Counted from the first letter of the stretch, positions 7,832-16,028 are shown. The stretch: 26,865 nucleotides of DNA from CAZSLZ01 sp964607865 (GCA_964607865.1 CAZSLZ010000029.1:1-26865), one strand, 5' to 3'. Notes: generated from the sequence alone by a model not told the origin. Numbers and translations are program-made.

Positions 7832-8309
7832 ATGATAAATATACAAAAACAAGAACCTGATAAAAGTAAGGAAAGGCCGGAAAAGAAAAAACCTGGTTTA
7901 TGTTTGAAATGGATGACGCAAACAGAAAAAAAGACTGTGGCAGCAATTCGAGCAATGTGGTGAAAACACAGAATTAATTGGAGAAGCTCTTGAGAGGTAT
8001 GCCACAGAGCACAGCGGCGATTATCCTGATAATTCATATCAGTTAATGCCTGATTACATGGAGTCTGTTCCCACCTGCCCCACTGCCGGGCATGATACAT
8101 ATTACGGGGGTTACATTACTGGCGATGACGAAAGCCGAGAGAATTTTACCCTTTATTGCCAGGGTAAAAATCATAAAGACTGGGTTTTGTCACCGGGCAA
8201 TTATCCCCGGTTTTCATCAAAAAAGGGTTTTGAAATGGGCCCTTATAATGAAAAGGCCACCGGGGGAACCGTTGGCTGGACTGAAAATTTCTTTCTGAAT
8301 TTCTGCTAA
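7832..8309 (+). pseudogene. Pilin-head-like protein, copy 2, frameshifted
   Basis: An ATG at 7832, four bases after copy 1 ends, opens a Lys/Glu-rich frame (MINIQKQEPDKSKERPEKKK) that stops at about 7963. The conserved domain is in another frame, from about 7923 to the TAA at 8307-8309. It reads QCGENTELIGEALERYA, YPDNSYQLMPDYMESVPTCP, FTLYCQGKNH and GNYPRFSSKKGF, clearly paralogous to copies 1 and 3. A third frame between them (TWFMFEMDDANRKK) would bridge the two if indels occurred at the A6 run (7886-7891) and the A7 run (7926-7932). No membrane helix is visible. It may be a decayed copy, contain sequencing errors in the homopolymers, or rely on slippage. Confidence 0.6.
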
Positions 8310-8380
8310 TTTCATGTATTACAAGGGAATCTTCTTTATTCGTCAAATTTTTTAATTAACAGGCAGAAAGGAATATTTTC

Positions 8381-10422
8381 TTGAGTAATTCTGAAACCGA
8401 ATCAAACTTAAAAAGTTCAGGCAGTGATATTGAAAACAGGGTTGTCACGACCGAAACTATTGCTGACAAGGCGGAAGTCATAAAGAACCAACTTGCCAGC
8501 GGTGGCGAGGAGGATTCTGAAGAAATAGATCTGNNNNNNNNNNCGTAGAACGAGCTTCTCTTTTACTGAAAAAGTCGAATATCAGGGCTGGCAATCCTGT
8601 TCTTGGTGAAGAGAAGTCTTTCATAATTCAACTTATCGAAAAGCCCAGAGAGGAATCAGTACCGGCGGCTGAAATTGAAGAACCTGTGCAGGAGCCAGAA
8701 AAAGCACAATTCGAAGAAGCAGTGCCTGAAAAAACTGAGATTGAAGAAATTAAGCAAACAGAAAAAAAGGTAGAAGTTGTCGAAGTTGTGGAAGCCCCCT
8801 TTCAGGAGGTCAAAGAGGACAAGGAAGAGGAATTGATGTTACGCAGAAACCAGTCGACCCACTTGGGGTGGCCGGCTGTTTTCAGTTCTGAATTTCGCAT
8901 TAGCCTGTATTTTAAAGATGAAGAAGTCATAGTAGTCCAACCCGGAGAAAAGAAAAAAGCAGATGGCGAAGATGTCTCAATTAAGAGCCCTGAAGAACAG
9001 GAAATGCCTCTGCTCGTGTCTGAAATGCCGTCAGGATCCCTGGAAGACATTCCCATATTGGAAAGCGGGGAAGAAGAAATACCCGAAAAGCCCGAAGTGG
9101 TTGAAGAACCGGAAGCTATATCTATGGAAGCTGAATTGATTGAGAAAAGCAAGAAGGAAGATATTTCATTTGAATTATCGGAAATTGAAGAAGAAAATAT
9201 ACCGGAAGAAGAAGAAAAGGTACAGTTATTTGAAGAACATAAGGTTCTGGATGCAGTGAGCCGGGGCCTGGCTTTTACGCCGGCGCCCAGGGAAAACACC
9301 GAAGAAGAAATTCAGGAGCAGGTTAATATTTCGATTAAAGAAAAGATTGAAGAAACTATTGATCACGGTTCTGAAGAGGCTGAGGAGCTTGAACCCACTG
9401 AAGAAGAAAAGGTTCCCCTAAAAGAGGCCGAACCGAAAACCAGGGCCAAGAAGAAAACGAAAAGCGAGAAAAAAGCCAGAGGTACTATATTTAACAGATT
9501 CAAGAATATTTTTGACAAGGATACAAAAAAAGAAAAGAAAGAAAAGATAGGGGCTTTGTCCAGAGTGGCTATACCCCGGAGTATGCAGGCTGTCCAAAAA
9601 GAAGAAAAAGAGGAAAAACCCCGCCTGAATTTTCTGCAGAAAATTGGAATTTTGCCCAAACCTGAAAGCCATGAAGAAAAAAGGCTGGGAATTTTACAGT
9701 TGAAAGAGTTACAAAAAAGGGCTGTGGAGGAAGAAGAGGAACTAAGAGGGGAAGCAGCTGAGCCCCTGGCTGCGGAGATTCCCGGAGAGTTGGAAAAAAC
9801 CGGTTTAATCAATAAAACTGATGATTATCTGGAAATAAAAATTCCCCGCAGGATGGGTGTGTTGCAGAAAATTGAATTTCTTACCGATGCCGGTGTTCTT
9901 AACCGAAAGGATATTTCCAAATTATCGGGTAGCATCAAGGATATTCAGAAAGAGGAGGGGCAGAAGAAAAAAAGTTATTCTTCATTTCTGGGAATTAATG
10001 TTTTTCGGATAATTCTAGTGGCATTACTGGTAATATCTGTAATTGGCGGGGGAAGTTTTCTGTGGTATTCGGCATATATCAGAACACGCCTGGCTTTTTT
10101 TGAAGAATGCAAAGTCAATATAAGAAAAATTTCAGATGCTCTGGTCCTCTATGCCGGAGTTCATGATGGAAAATACCCTGCCAAACTGGAAGAACTGGTT
10201 CCCGAGTATATGGAAAAATTGCCTGATTGCCCTTCGGCGGGGTTTGCATCATATCATCTTGGTTATCAGTATTATAACAACGAAAAAGATCCCACTGAGA
10301 ATGCCTATACAATTTTTTGTTTCGGAGAAAACCACGGAGCTGTTACCAACAGCGCGAACTACCCTTTATACAGTTCAAGGCAGGGGTTCTTTGAGAGAAA
10401 AATAGATAAGGCAGAACCTTAA
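8381..10422 (+). CDS. Pilin-head-like protein, copy 3, with long Glu/Lys-rich region; contains assembly gap
   Basis: The likely start is TTG 8381, preceded by AGAAAGGAA at a suitable distance. The frame is open to the Ns at 8534, and on the far side the frame is open from 8544 to the stop at 10422. I treat these as one gene with an unknown number of missing bases; the frames differ by one if the gap is really ten bases. The long N-terminal part is low-complexity, Glu/Lys-rich and probably cytoplasmic and disordered. It has one more ordered island (GWPAVFSSEFRISLYFKDEE) and repeated phrases (IPRSMQAVQK, IPRRMGVLQK). A membrane helix follows at about 10003-10075 (FRIILVALLVISVIGGGSFLW). The last about 110 residues are the pilin-head-like domain: CKVNIRKISDALVLYA, KYPAKLEELVPEYMEKLPDCP, FCFGENH. 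Topology is therefore cytoplasmic tail, one helix, outside head. Function unknown. Confidence 0.72.
8534..8543. other. Assembly gap of ten Ns
   Basis: Ten N characters inside the third pilin-head-like gene. The true length is unknown, so the coordinates of that gene's product are not fixed. Confidence 0.99.
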
Positions 10423-10494
10423 TTTCCTGTATTGTTATTGAAACTATTAATGAAATATTCTTTTTAGTACATAAAAATAATAAGGGGAGATAAA

Positions 10495-11556
10495 ATGACA
10501 GACGGTAAAAAGAAATCTGATAAGGCAGGTTTGCCACCGGGAAGCCTGGTACACACCGGAAATAAAAGTGCCAGCCCGGTTAAAATTGAATTTATGCAGT
10601 ATGACGCCGGCAACCTGGAAGAAGAATTGGTAACTGATTTAACTGCCTGTCAGGATATTTCCAAGCCGGGCAAAATAAACTGGCTTTCGATTGAAGATTT
10701 AAGTGATGAAAAAATAGTAGCCACTCTTGGGAAATATTATGATGTGCATCCTCTAGTTCAGGAAGATATTCTGGATACCGGACAAAGGCCCAAAATGGAG
10801 GAATACGATAATTTATTGTATTTTGTCGTAAAACAGATGAATTTCAACAGGGAAGAGGAAGAGTTGAAAACTCAGCAAATAAGCATTCTTCTTATGGATA
10901 ACCTGGTTCTCTCCTTTGCTGAAAATGATGATATTGTATTTGATTCCATCAAAAAACGGCTGAGAACTTCCAAGGGTATTATTCGGACCAAGGGCGCCGA
11001 CTATCTGACTTATTGCCTGCTTGATACCGTGGTTGACGATTATTTTCTGGTTCTGGAGGAGATGGGCGGGGTTATAGATCAGATTGAAGATTTACTGTTT
11101 GAAGAACCGGACCAGGAATCTCTGGAAAATATTCAGATTCTTAAGAGAAAATTGATTATTTTCAGGAAATCAATATGGCCTTTACGGGAAGTGATTAACC
11201 GTTTCCAGAGAAATATTATCGATTCTCCTGACAAAACCACGGAAATCTATTTAAGGGATCTTTATGATCATGTAATTCAAATAATTGATACCATTGAAAC
11301 TTACCGTGAAGTTTTAAGCAGTCTGCTGGATGTTTATCTTTCCAGCCTCAGTAACAAAATGAACGAAGTTATGAAGGTTCTGACCATCATTGCCACCATT
11401 TTCATACCACTTACCTTAATATCAGGCATTTATGGCATGAACTTTAAATATATGCCCGAGTTGGAATGGAAGTGGGGGTATTTTGTAACCCTTGGGGTAA
11501 TGGCGTTAATCGGCCTGGGCATGGTTCTGTTTTTCAGAAAGAAAAAATGGCTGTAA
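10495..11556 (+). CDS. corA: CorA-family magnesium/cobalt transporter
   Basis: 353 residues, the usual CorA length, with AGGGGAG before ATG 10495. The large N-terminal cytoplasmic alpha/beta and helical funnel domain includes the conserved VHPLVQEDILDTGQRPKMEEYDN-type segment. Two C-terminal membrane helices flank the selectivity motif YGMNF (G314-M315-N316), the loop reads PELEWKWGYF, and the extreme C-terminus is the basic FRKKKWL. CorA forms a pentameric Mg2+ channel in the inner membrane, gated by cytoplasmic Mg2+. There is no obvious operon partner; the next gene has its own promoter-like sequence. Confidence 0.95.
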   Translation: MTDGKKKSDKAGLPPGSLVHTGNKSASPVKIEFMQYDAGNLEEELVTDLTACQDISKPGKINWLSIEDLSDEKIVATLGKYYDVHPLVQEDILDTGQRPKMEEYDNLLYFVVKQMNFNREEEELKTQQISILLMDNLVLSFAENDDIVFDSIKKRLRTSKGIIRTKGADYLTYCLLDTVVDDYFLVLEEMGGVIDQIEDLLFEEPDQESLENIQILKRKLIIFRKSIWPLREVINRFQRNIIDSPDKTTEIYLRDLYDHVIQIIDTIETYREVLSSLLDVYLSSLSNKMNEVMKVLTIIATIFIPLTLISGIYGMNFKYMPELEWKWGYFVTLGVMALIGLGMVLFFRKKKWL

Positions 11557-11592
11557 ATTTATAGCTTTTGTTTATTTGGAAATATTTACTAT

Positions 11593-11613
11593 ATGTTAAT
11601 ATTTTTTTAACAT
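11593..11613. repeat. Short inverted repeat upstream of the glycine-zipper gene
   Basis: ATGTTAA (11593-11599) and TTAACAT (11607-11613) are separated by seven bases, just upstream of the probable promoter at 11619-11648. It could be an operator or a weak terminator for corA. The all-AT-leaning stem makes the terminator reading less likely. Confidence 0.35.
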
Positions 11614-11618
11614 TTTAC

Positions 11619-11648
11619 TTCCCAAATATTCTATATTAGTGTTATAAT
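11619..11648 (+). promoter_or_regulatory. Probable promoter of the glycine-zipper gene
   Basis: A perfect -10 TATAAT (11643-11648) with TTCCCA (11619-11624) 18 bases upstream as a four-of-six -35. The start codon is about 30 bases downstream. Confidence 0.5.
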
Positions 11649-11677
11649 GGTTCTATATAAATGGGAGTAAAGTCAAC

Positions 11678-13063
11678 ATGATTGAAAAAGCCCACTTATC
11701 TGCGGGGTATGTTTCCATTCCGGTCAATAGGAAAAACCCGGCAGGCAGAAGTTTCGAACAAAATCAAGTGCAGACTCCATCAGACAGGGTGGATGTTTCC
11801 AGTGTAAGAGATGAGAATAGATCGGAAAAACGATCAAAACTATCCCGTATTTCCAGAGTGGCAAGAAAAAATGTTGCCCGTGCAGGTTCCGTTGCCGGAA
11901 AGGTAACCACAGCTGTGGGGAATATTCCTCTGGGTATAGCTGAAGGTTTTACCAAGGCGGTGGATCCTGAGAAGGATATTTCCGCAAGAAAAAAGACACT
12001 GGCAAAAATTTCCACCATCAATAATGTTATAGTTGGCAGTACTGTAGGCGCAGCAACTTTTGGGCCTATTGGTATGCTGGTGGGCGCCACTACCGGTTAT
12101 ATCGGTTCGGTAATTAAGAATTTCCTTGATAACCGCGCCGGAGTGATGGATAACCTCATTGAAAAAATAGATAACAGTGTTGACGGACAGATTGAAAAAT
12201 TACCCCGACAGCATGATTCATCGAAAACCAGGAAGGCAATCAACTCGGTGGTAACCGGCGCAATAGAAGGTTTCAAAAATGGCTGGAAAACCGGGGGCCA
12301 TGTTGGCGCAGGCTCAGGCGCCGGGCTGATGTCGGGAATCGGGTTTGTTGCCAATGATATAAAAGAAAATGCTGCAGCTGGAAGAAAAGAAAGACAGGCC
12401 ATAAAGCAGCAGAAAATTGCAAATGATTCTACCCGAAAGAAGACTGAAAAAAGCAGGAGCCTCATCAGCCAGGCCATGCGGGTAGCTTCAGGAGTCATTT
12501 GTGGTTTTTCCGGCGTAATGATGAATGTTCCCGGTGGTATGGTTGAAGGATCTCTCGAAGCTGTGGAAATGGGTTTTCATCGCAGGAAAATAACCAGGCC
12601 CTTATTGCTTTTCGCCACCAATACGGGTAAAATTATGCCGGCTGCCCTGGTAGGCGCCGCAATTGGCGGAGCTCCCGGAGCTGCCATAGGTACAGCTGTG
12701 GGTATGGTTTCTGCAAGCCTGACCACTGTTATTGATGGTAAATATGGTTTTAACAAGGGAATAATCCGCAAGATTGATCGGGCAATTGGTGAAGTGGTTG
12801 AGAATAATGGCTATAATTCCAGGGGTTATGCTCTTTATCACAACGCAGCTAAAGGGGTGCTTGTGGGAGCTTATATGGGGTTTAAGGAAGGATGGAACCT
12901 GGGATATAAAGGCGGGACTGAATTTGCCGGCGGTCTGTTTGAAACTCCCCTGGAAGCGGCGAAAGATAACAAAGCCGAGGTTAATTCTTTAAAGATTTCT
13001 AATCAAATGGTTTTTGATTTCATAAAAGAAGAAAATGATTCTGCCGGGGAGAAAACCGCCTGA
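11678..13063 (+). CDS. Unrecognised protein with a tandemly duplicated glycine-zipper domain
   Basis: 461 residues; I do not recognise the family. The N-terminal 60 residues are polar. Two related units follow, roughly residues 81-211 and 282-413, each with the same order of elements. First is a segment like NIPLGIAEGF / NVPGGMVEGS, then a long Gly/Ala-rich hydrophobic stretch (VGSTVGAATFGPIGMLVGAT / ALVGAAIGGAPGAAIGTAVG). Next comes a polar helix containing KIDNSVDGQIE / KIDRAIGEVVE, then a closing segment GAIEGFKNGWKTGGHVGAG / GAYMGFKEGWNLGYKGG. Such G-x3-G repeats occur in glycine-zipper membrane or pore-forming proteins, so membrane insertion is plausible but inferred. There is no signal peptide. 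A basic linker (about 230-270) separates the units. Shine-Dalgarno GGGAG precedes ATG 11678. Confidence 0.75.
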   Translation: MIEKAHLSAGYVSIPVNRKNPAGRSFEQNQVQTPSDRVDVSSVRDENRSEKRSKLSRISRVARKNVARAGSVAGKVTTAVGNIPLGIAEGFTKAVDPEKDISARKKTLAKISTINNVIVGSTVGAATFGPIGMLVGATTGYIGSVIKNFLDNRAGVMDNLIEKIDNSVDGQIEKLPRQHDSSKTRKAINSVVTGAIEGFKNGWKTGGHVGAGSGAGLMSGIGFVANDIKENAAAGRKERQAIKQQKIANDSTRKKTEKSRSLISQAMRVASGVICGFSGVMMNVPGGMVEGSLEAVEMGFHRRKITRPLLLFATNTGKIMPAALVGAAIGGAPGAAIGTAVGMVSASLTTVIDGKYGFNKGIIRKIDRAIGEVVENNGYNSRGYALYHNAAKGVLVGAYMGFKEGWNLGYKGGTEFAGGLFETPLEAAKDNKAEVNSLKISNQMVFDFIKEENDSAGEKTA

Positions 13064-13074
13064 ACCGGATGGGC

Positions 13075-13863
13075 TTATTGGTTTTTGTAAAATTCATATA
13101 ATACGATAGAAGCTGTAATGCTCAGGTTTAATGAATCCACTCCGGTTTTCATATCAATTTTCTGCCGTTTGTGGAATTTTGCCAGTTCATTTTCATCAAA
13201 CCCCATAGTTTCCCCGCCAAACACATAAACCAGTCTTTTTTCATCCTTTAATGGTAAAAAGTAATTATCGGTTTCTGTGGTCATGCAAATAGTTTTGAAA
13301 TTATTTTTACCGGTAAATTTAAAGAAAGATTCCAGGCTGGTAAATCCGATGACAGGTACATCCAGAATGTAACCTGCCGAAGCCCGCACCACCTGGGGAT
13401 TAAATAAATCCACACAATCGCCAATCATGAAAACACCACCACAGTTAAATGCCTGGGAAGATCTTATTATGGTTCCCAGGTTTCCCGGATCACTGATACT
13501 GTATAATCCAAGAAAATATTTATCTGTTTTCAGAAAATCCTGTTTTGTCCATTTTTTTTGTTGTAGAACTCCCAGAATCTGCTGGGAGGATCGCGCCGGG
13601 CTTATATAATTCATTATATCCGCGGTTACTGCCAAGGTATGCTCTGCCTGCCGGCTTAAAACTTCAATAAGAATCATAGTTTTTCTGTCGGTAACTCCCG
13701 AGGCATAAACCAGGGTATGAATCGGGTATCCGGTGGAAATGAGTTCACGCAGGCAGCGGTTTCCCTCCATAATGAAAAGGGATTCTTTATCCCGGTATTT
13801 TTTCTGATGCAACTTTTTTATGAATTTAATTCTTCTGTTTTGCCGGTTGTGGATTGGTTCCAT
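13075..13863 (-). CDS. SpoU/TrmH-family RNA 2'-O-methyltransferase
   Basis: 262 residues. The N-terminal about 100 residues form an L30e-like RNA-binding substrate domain (IKFIKKLHQKKYRDKESLFIMEG). The SPOUT catalytic domain follows with the three SpoU motifs: motif 1 DPGNLGTIIR (N128, R134), motif 2 FGGETMGF (about 215-222), motif 3 SLNLSITASI (about 244-253). These form the trefoil knot that binds S-adenosylmethionine. The closest well-known relatives methylate rRNA ribose (RlmB/TsnR type); the exact target is not determined here. ATG 13863 has AAAGGAAA upstream. It lies just beyond the terminator of the rplM-rpsI operon on the same strand, and its 3' end nearly meets the glycine-zipper gene. 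Confidence 0.88.
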   Translation of the reverse strand: MEPIHNRQNRRIKFIKKLHQKKYRDKESLFIMEGNRCLRELISTGYPIHTLVYASGVTDRKTMILIEVLSRQAEHTLAVTADIMNYISPARSSQQILGVLQQKKWTKQDFLKTDKYFLGLYSISDPGNLGTIIRSSQAFNCGGVFMIGDCVDLFNPQVVRASAGYILDVPVIGFTSLESFFKFTGKNNFKTICMTTETDNYFLPLKDEKRLVYVFGGETMGFDENELAKFHKRQKIDMKTGVDSLNLSITASIVLYEFYKNQ

Positions 13864-13881
13864 GATTTTTCCTTTCTAAAT

Positions 13882-13913
13882 CAATAAAGATCTGCTTTAG
13901 CAGATCTTTATTG
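13882..13913 (-). terminator. Hairpin terminator after rpsI
   Basis: A perfect inverted repeat with 15-base arms around a two-base centre, with core AGATCTGC/GCAGATCT and A/T-rich outer stem. It lies 57 bases after the rpsI stop and before the methyltransferase start. The T-tract is short (TTTATTGATTTA on the minus strand), so read-through into the methyltransferase gene is possible. Confidence 0.65.
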
Positions 13914-13969
13914 TCTAATTTTACCCCGGGCACAATTTTGTTAAATAGAAATTAAAAGAGAAAAAATTC

Positions 13970-14386
13970 TTATCTCTTGGTCCATTGGAACCCTCTGCGG
14001 GCACGTTTGCGGCCATATTTCTTACGTTCTTTAATTCGATCGTCGCGAGTGAGATGCCCTTCCTTTTTCAGGGGTGCTCTCAATTTCTCGTCGAATTTTT
14101 CCAGAGCTCTGGCAATTCCGTGTCGAATTGCGCCTGCCTGGCCGGATTTTCCGCCGCCATCTACCGTAGCAAGAACATCGAACTGGCCTTCTGTGTTGGT
14201 TACTTCAAAAGGCTGGTTGATGATCAATTCCAATATTCTTCTCTGAAGATATTCAGAGATATCTAAATTATTAATTACAATTCTTCCAGTTCCTGGAAAA
14301 ATTCTTACTCTTGCTATGGCATTTTTACGTTTGCCTGTGGCGTAGTAAACTTCGCCCTTGGGTTTTAACTCAGTTTTGGTAGCCAA
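13970..14386 (-). CDS. rpsI: 30S ribosomal protein S9
   Basis: 138 residues. Recognised by YYATGKRKNAIARVRIFPG, DVLATVDGGGKSGQAGAIRHG, and the very basic C-terminal tail KKYGRKRARRGFQWTKR. The tail ends in the invariant Lys-Arg that reaches the P-site tRNA in the ribosome. It lies 16 bases downstream of rplM on the same strand, the classic conserved L13-S9 pair. Shine-Dalgarno GAGGA precedes ATG 14386. Confidence 0.98.
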   Translation of the reverse strand: MATKTELKPKGEVYYATGKRKNAIARVRIFPGTGRIVINNLDISEYLQRRILELIINQPFEVTNTEGQFDVLATVDGGGKSGQAGAIRHGIARALEKFDEKLRAPLKKEGHLTRDDRIKERKKYGRKRARRGFQWTKR

Positions 14387-14402
14387 GTTCTTTCCTCCTC
14401 AG

Positions 14403-14831
14403 TTATATTTCTTTTTTTACAGGGTTTTGTGCCTTATGGGGGTGGGTGTCTTTGGTATAAATCTTTAATCTTTTCATTCTGGGTGAACGCAGACGATTTT
14501 TAGGCATCATACCCTTTACGGCAAATTCCAGGGCCCTGGTGGGGTGTTTTTCCAATAAAGTTTTTAAATTGGTTTCTTTCAACCCGCCGGGGTAACCTGA
14601 ATGTCTTCGATAAAGTTTGTCGGTCATTTTGTTGCCAGTAGTATGAAATTTGTCTGCATTTAATACAATGACAAAATCTCCCATATCCATATGAGGTGAA
14701 TATGAGGGTTTACGTTTTCCAGTTAAAAGCATGGCAATCTCTGTGGCGGCCCTGCCAAGAGTTTTGCCTTCTACATCGATTACATACCAATCTCTTTTTA
14801 CAGATTCTTTGGTAGGAGTATATGTCTTCAC
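14403..14831 (-). CDS. rplM: 50S ribosomal protein L13
   Basis: 142 residues, typical length. Recognised by KRDWYVIDVEGKTLGRAATEIA, LLTGKRKPSYSPHMDMGDFVIV, and PTRALEFAVKGMMPKNRLRSPRMKRLKIY. The start is GTG (14831), chosen because GGGAGGA lies about eight bases upstream and the protein begins at the normal L13 position. First gene of the rplM-rpsI operon, with a strong promoter just upstream. L13 is an early assembly protein of the large subunit. Confidence 0.98.
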   Translation of the reverse strand: MKTYTPTKESVKRDWYVIDVEGKTLGRAATEIAMLLTGKRKPSYSPHMDMGDFVIVLNADKFHTTGNKMTDKLYRRHSGYPGGLKETNLKTLLEKHPTRALEFAVKGMMPKNRLRSPRMKRLKIYTKDTHPHKAQNPVKKEI

Positions 14832-14889
14832 CTTATTTTCCTCCCTGGTTATTTATATCCATATAAAAAAAAATCGCATTCGCCTGAAT

Positions 14890-14918
14890 ATAATAATATA
14901 AAACATTCTGCCTGTCAA
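14890..14918 (-). promoter_or_regulatory. Promoter of the rplM-rpsI operon
   Basis: On the minus strand: TTGACA (14918-14913), a 17-base spacer, then TATTAT (14895-14890). This is a consensus -35 and near-consensus -10, about 59 bases before the rplM start. On the plus strand an overlapping TATAAT (14889-14894) is also present, but it has no matching -35. Confidence 0.7.
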
Positions 14919-14937
14919 TATCTAATATCTTTTTTTT

Positions 14938-14944
14938 AAGGAGG
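14938..14944 (+). promoter_or_regulatory. Shine-Dalgarno displaced from the apparent start of the DAHP-synthase-like gene
   Basis: AAGGAGG is the only good ribosome-binding sequence here, but it lies 22 bases before the first in-frame ATG (14967). The TTG at 14950 is at the right distance but out of frame. Either the start is atypical or a small indel hides the true start. Confidence 0.45.
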
Positions 14945-14966
14945 AATTTTTGTTTTATCGGGCAAA

Positions 14967-16028
14967 ATGAAGGAATTGAACGAAATAAAGTCATGCTCAG
15001 GTGAAAAAATTTTGGTTATTATAATGAAAGAATCTGCCACGGCAGAAGATATTGAAAGCGTAAAACAACGAATAATAGAATTGGGATGCGAACCGAAGGT
15101 ATCAGAAGGAGATTTTTGTACCATTCTTTATTCAACAGGCGGTAATTTCCAGCCTCATACCCGATCCAGTATGCTGGCCATGAAATCCGTACAGGAAGTA
15201 ATTCTTGTTTCCGAACCTTATCAATTGGTAAAAAGAGAGAATAAGAAAGGGCTAACCATTGTTGACGTTAACGGAGTTAAAATCGGAGATAAAAAAATTA
15301 CCATGATGGCTGGCCCATGCACTGTTGGCAGAAGGGATGAATTGTTTCTGGCTGCCTATGCTGTAAAAGAAGCCGGAGCCGATTTTCTCAGGGGTGGCAC
15401 CTATAAACAAAAACTCGACTCTGATGAATTGCCGGGGTTGGGCAAGGAATGCCTTCAGTTGTTAAAGGAAGCCAAGCAGGAAACCGGATTGTCGGTAATT
15501 ACAGAAGTGAGAAACCATAAGGAAGTTGAGCTTATTGGCGAGTATGCAGATATCATTCAAATCAGCAATTTACATATGCAGAATTTTGAACTTCTGGCTG
15601 CCGCTGCAGATTATAACAAACCTGTTATGCTTAAAAGAAGCATGATGGCGTCAATTAAAGAATGGTTAATGTCGGCGGAGTATATTCTAAAAAGGGGAAA
15701 TCCCAATGTAATTTTATGCGAACGGGGAATCCGTACATTTGAAACTTATACTGAATATACCCTTGATTTGAGTTCCGTTCCGGTGTTAAAGAGCATTACT
15801 CATTTGCCGGTTGTGGTGGATCCTTCTCACGCCACGGGAAGCAGGCAGTTTGTTCCTGCAATGTCAAAAGCAGCCATAGCTGCGGGAGCTGACGGACTTC
15901 TTATTGAAGTCCATCCCAATCCGCCCGGCGCCAGAAATTGCGGGTACCGGTTTATGGAATTACAAAGTTTTAAAGAGTTGATGGAAGATTTAAAAAAAGT
16001 TGCCCGAGCTGTGGGGAGAGAGTTATGA
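14967..16028 (+). CDS. Divergent 3-deoxy-7-phosphoheptulonate synthase (DAHPS type I-beta)-like enzyme
   Basis: 353 residues. An N-terminal ferredoxin-like regulatory domain (about 1-85) precedes the TIM barrel. Conserved: MAGPC (C118, metal), LRGG (R142), VMLKR (K213, R214; PEP side), ILCERGIRTFE, VVDPSHATG (H288, metal), IEVHP (E314, metal). Altered relative to standard DAHP synthases as I know them: the erythrose-4-phosphate motif K-P-R-T-S reads KQKLDS (147-152); IGARNMQN reads ISNLHMQN (189-196); TRNTLD reads TEYTLD; the C-terminal SDG metal Asp and Q-S-L read RNCGYRF (C325 or N324 in place of Asp). It could use another aldose phosphate or be a repurposed paralogue. It is first in an operon overlapping the next gene by four bases (ATGA). 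An ordinary AroF function is the alternative. Confidence 0.85.
   Translation: MKELNEIKSCSGEKILVIIMKESATAEDIESVKQRIIELGCEPKVSEGDFCTILYSTGGNFQPHTRSSMLAMKSVQEVILVSEPYQLVKRENKKGLTIVDVNGVKIGDKKITMMAGPCTVGRRDELFLAAYAVKEAGADFLRGGTYKQKLDSDELPGLGKECLQLLKEAKQETGLSVITEVRNHKEVELIGEYADIIQISNLHMQNFELLAAAADYNKPVMLKRSMMASIKEWLMSAEYILKRGNPNVILCERGIRTFETYTEYTLDLSSVPVLKSITHLPVVVDPSHATGSRQFVPAMSKAAIAAGADGLLIEVHPNPPGARNCGYRFMELQSFKELMEDLKKVARAVGREL

Noticed and set aside
8802..9812. Long minus-strand open frames (8802-9299 and 9363-9812) rich in Ser
   Set aside because: They are the antisense mirror of Glu/Lys-rich codons (GAA/GAG read as TTC/CTC on the other strand). They have no ribosome-binding site and no family pattern.
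10423..10494. Promoter for corA (TTGTTA-18-TATTCT)
   Set aside because: Both hexamers match only four of six positions in a very AT-rich stretch, so I did not list it.
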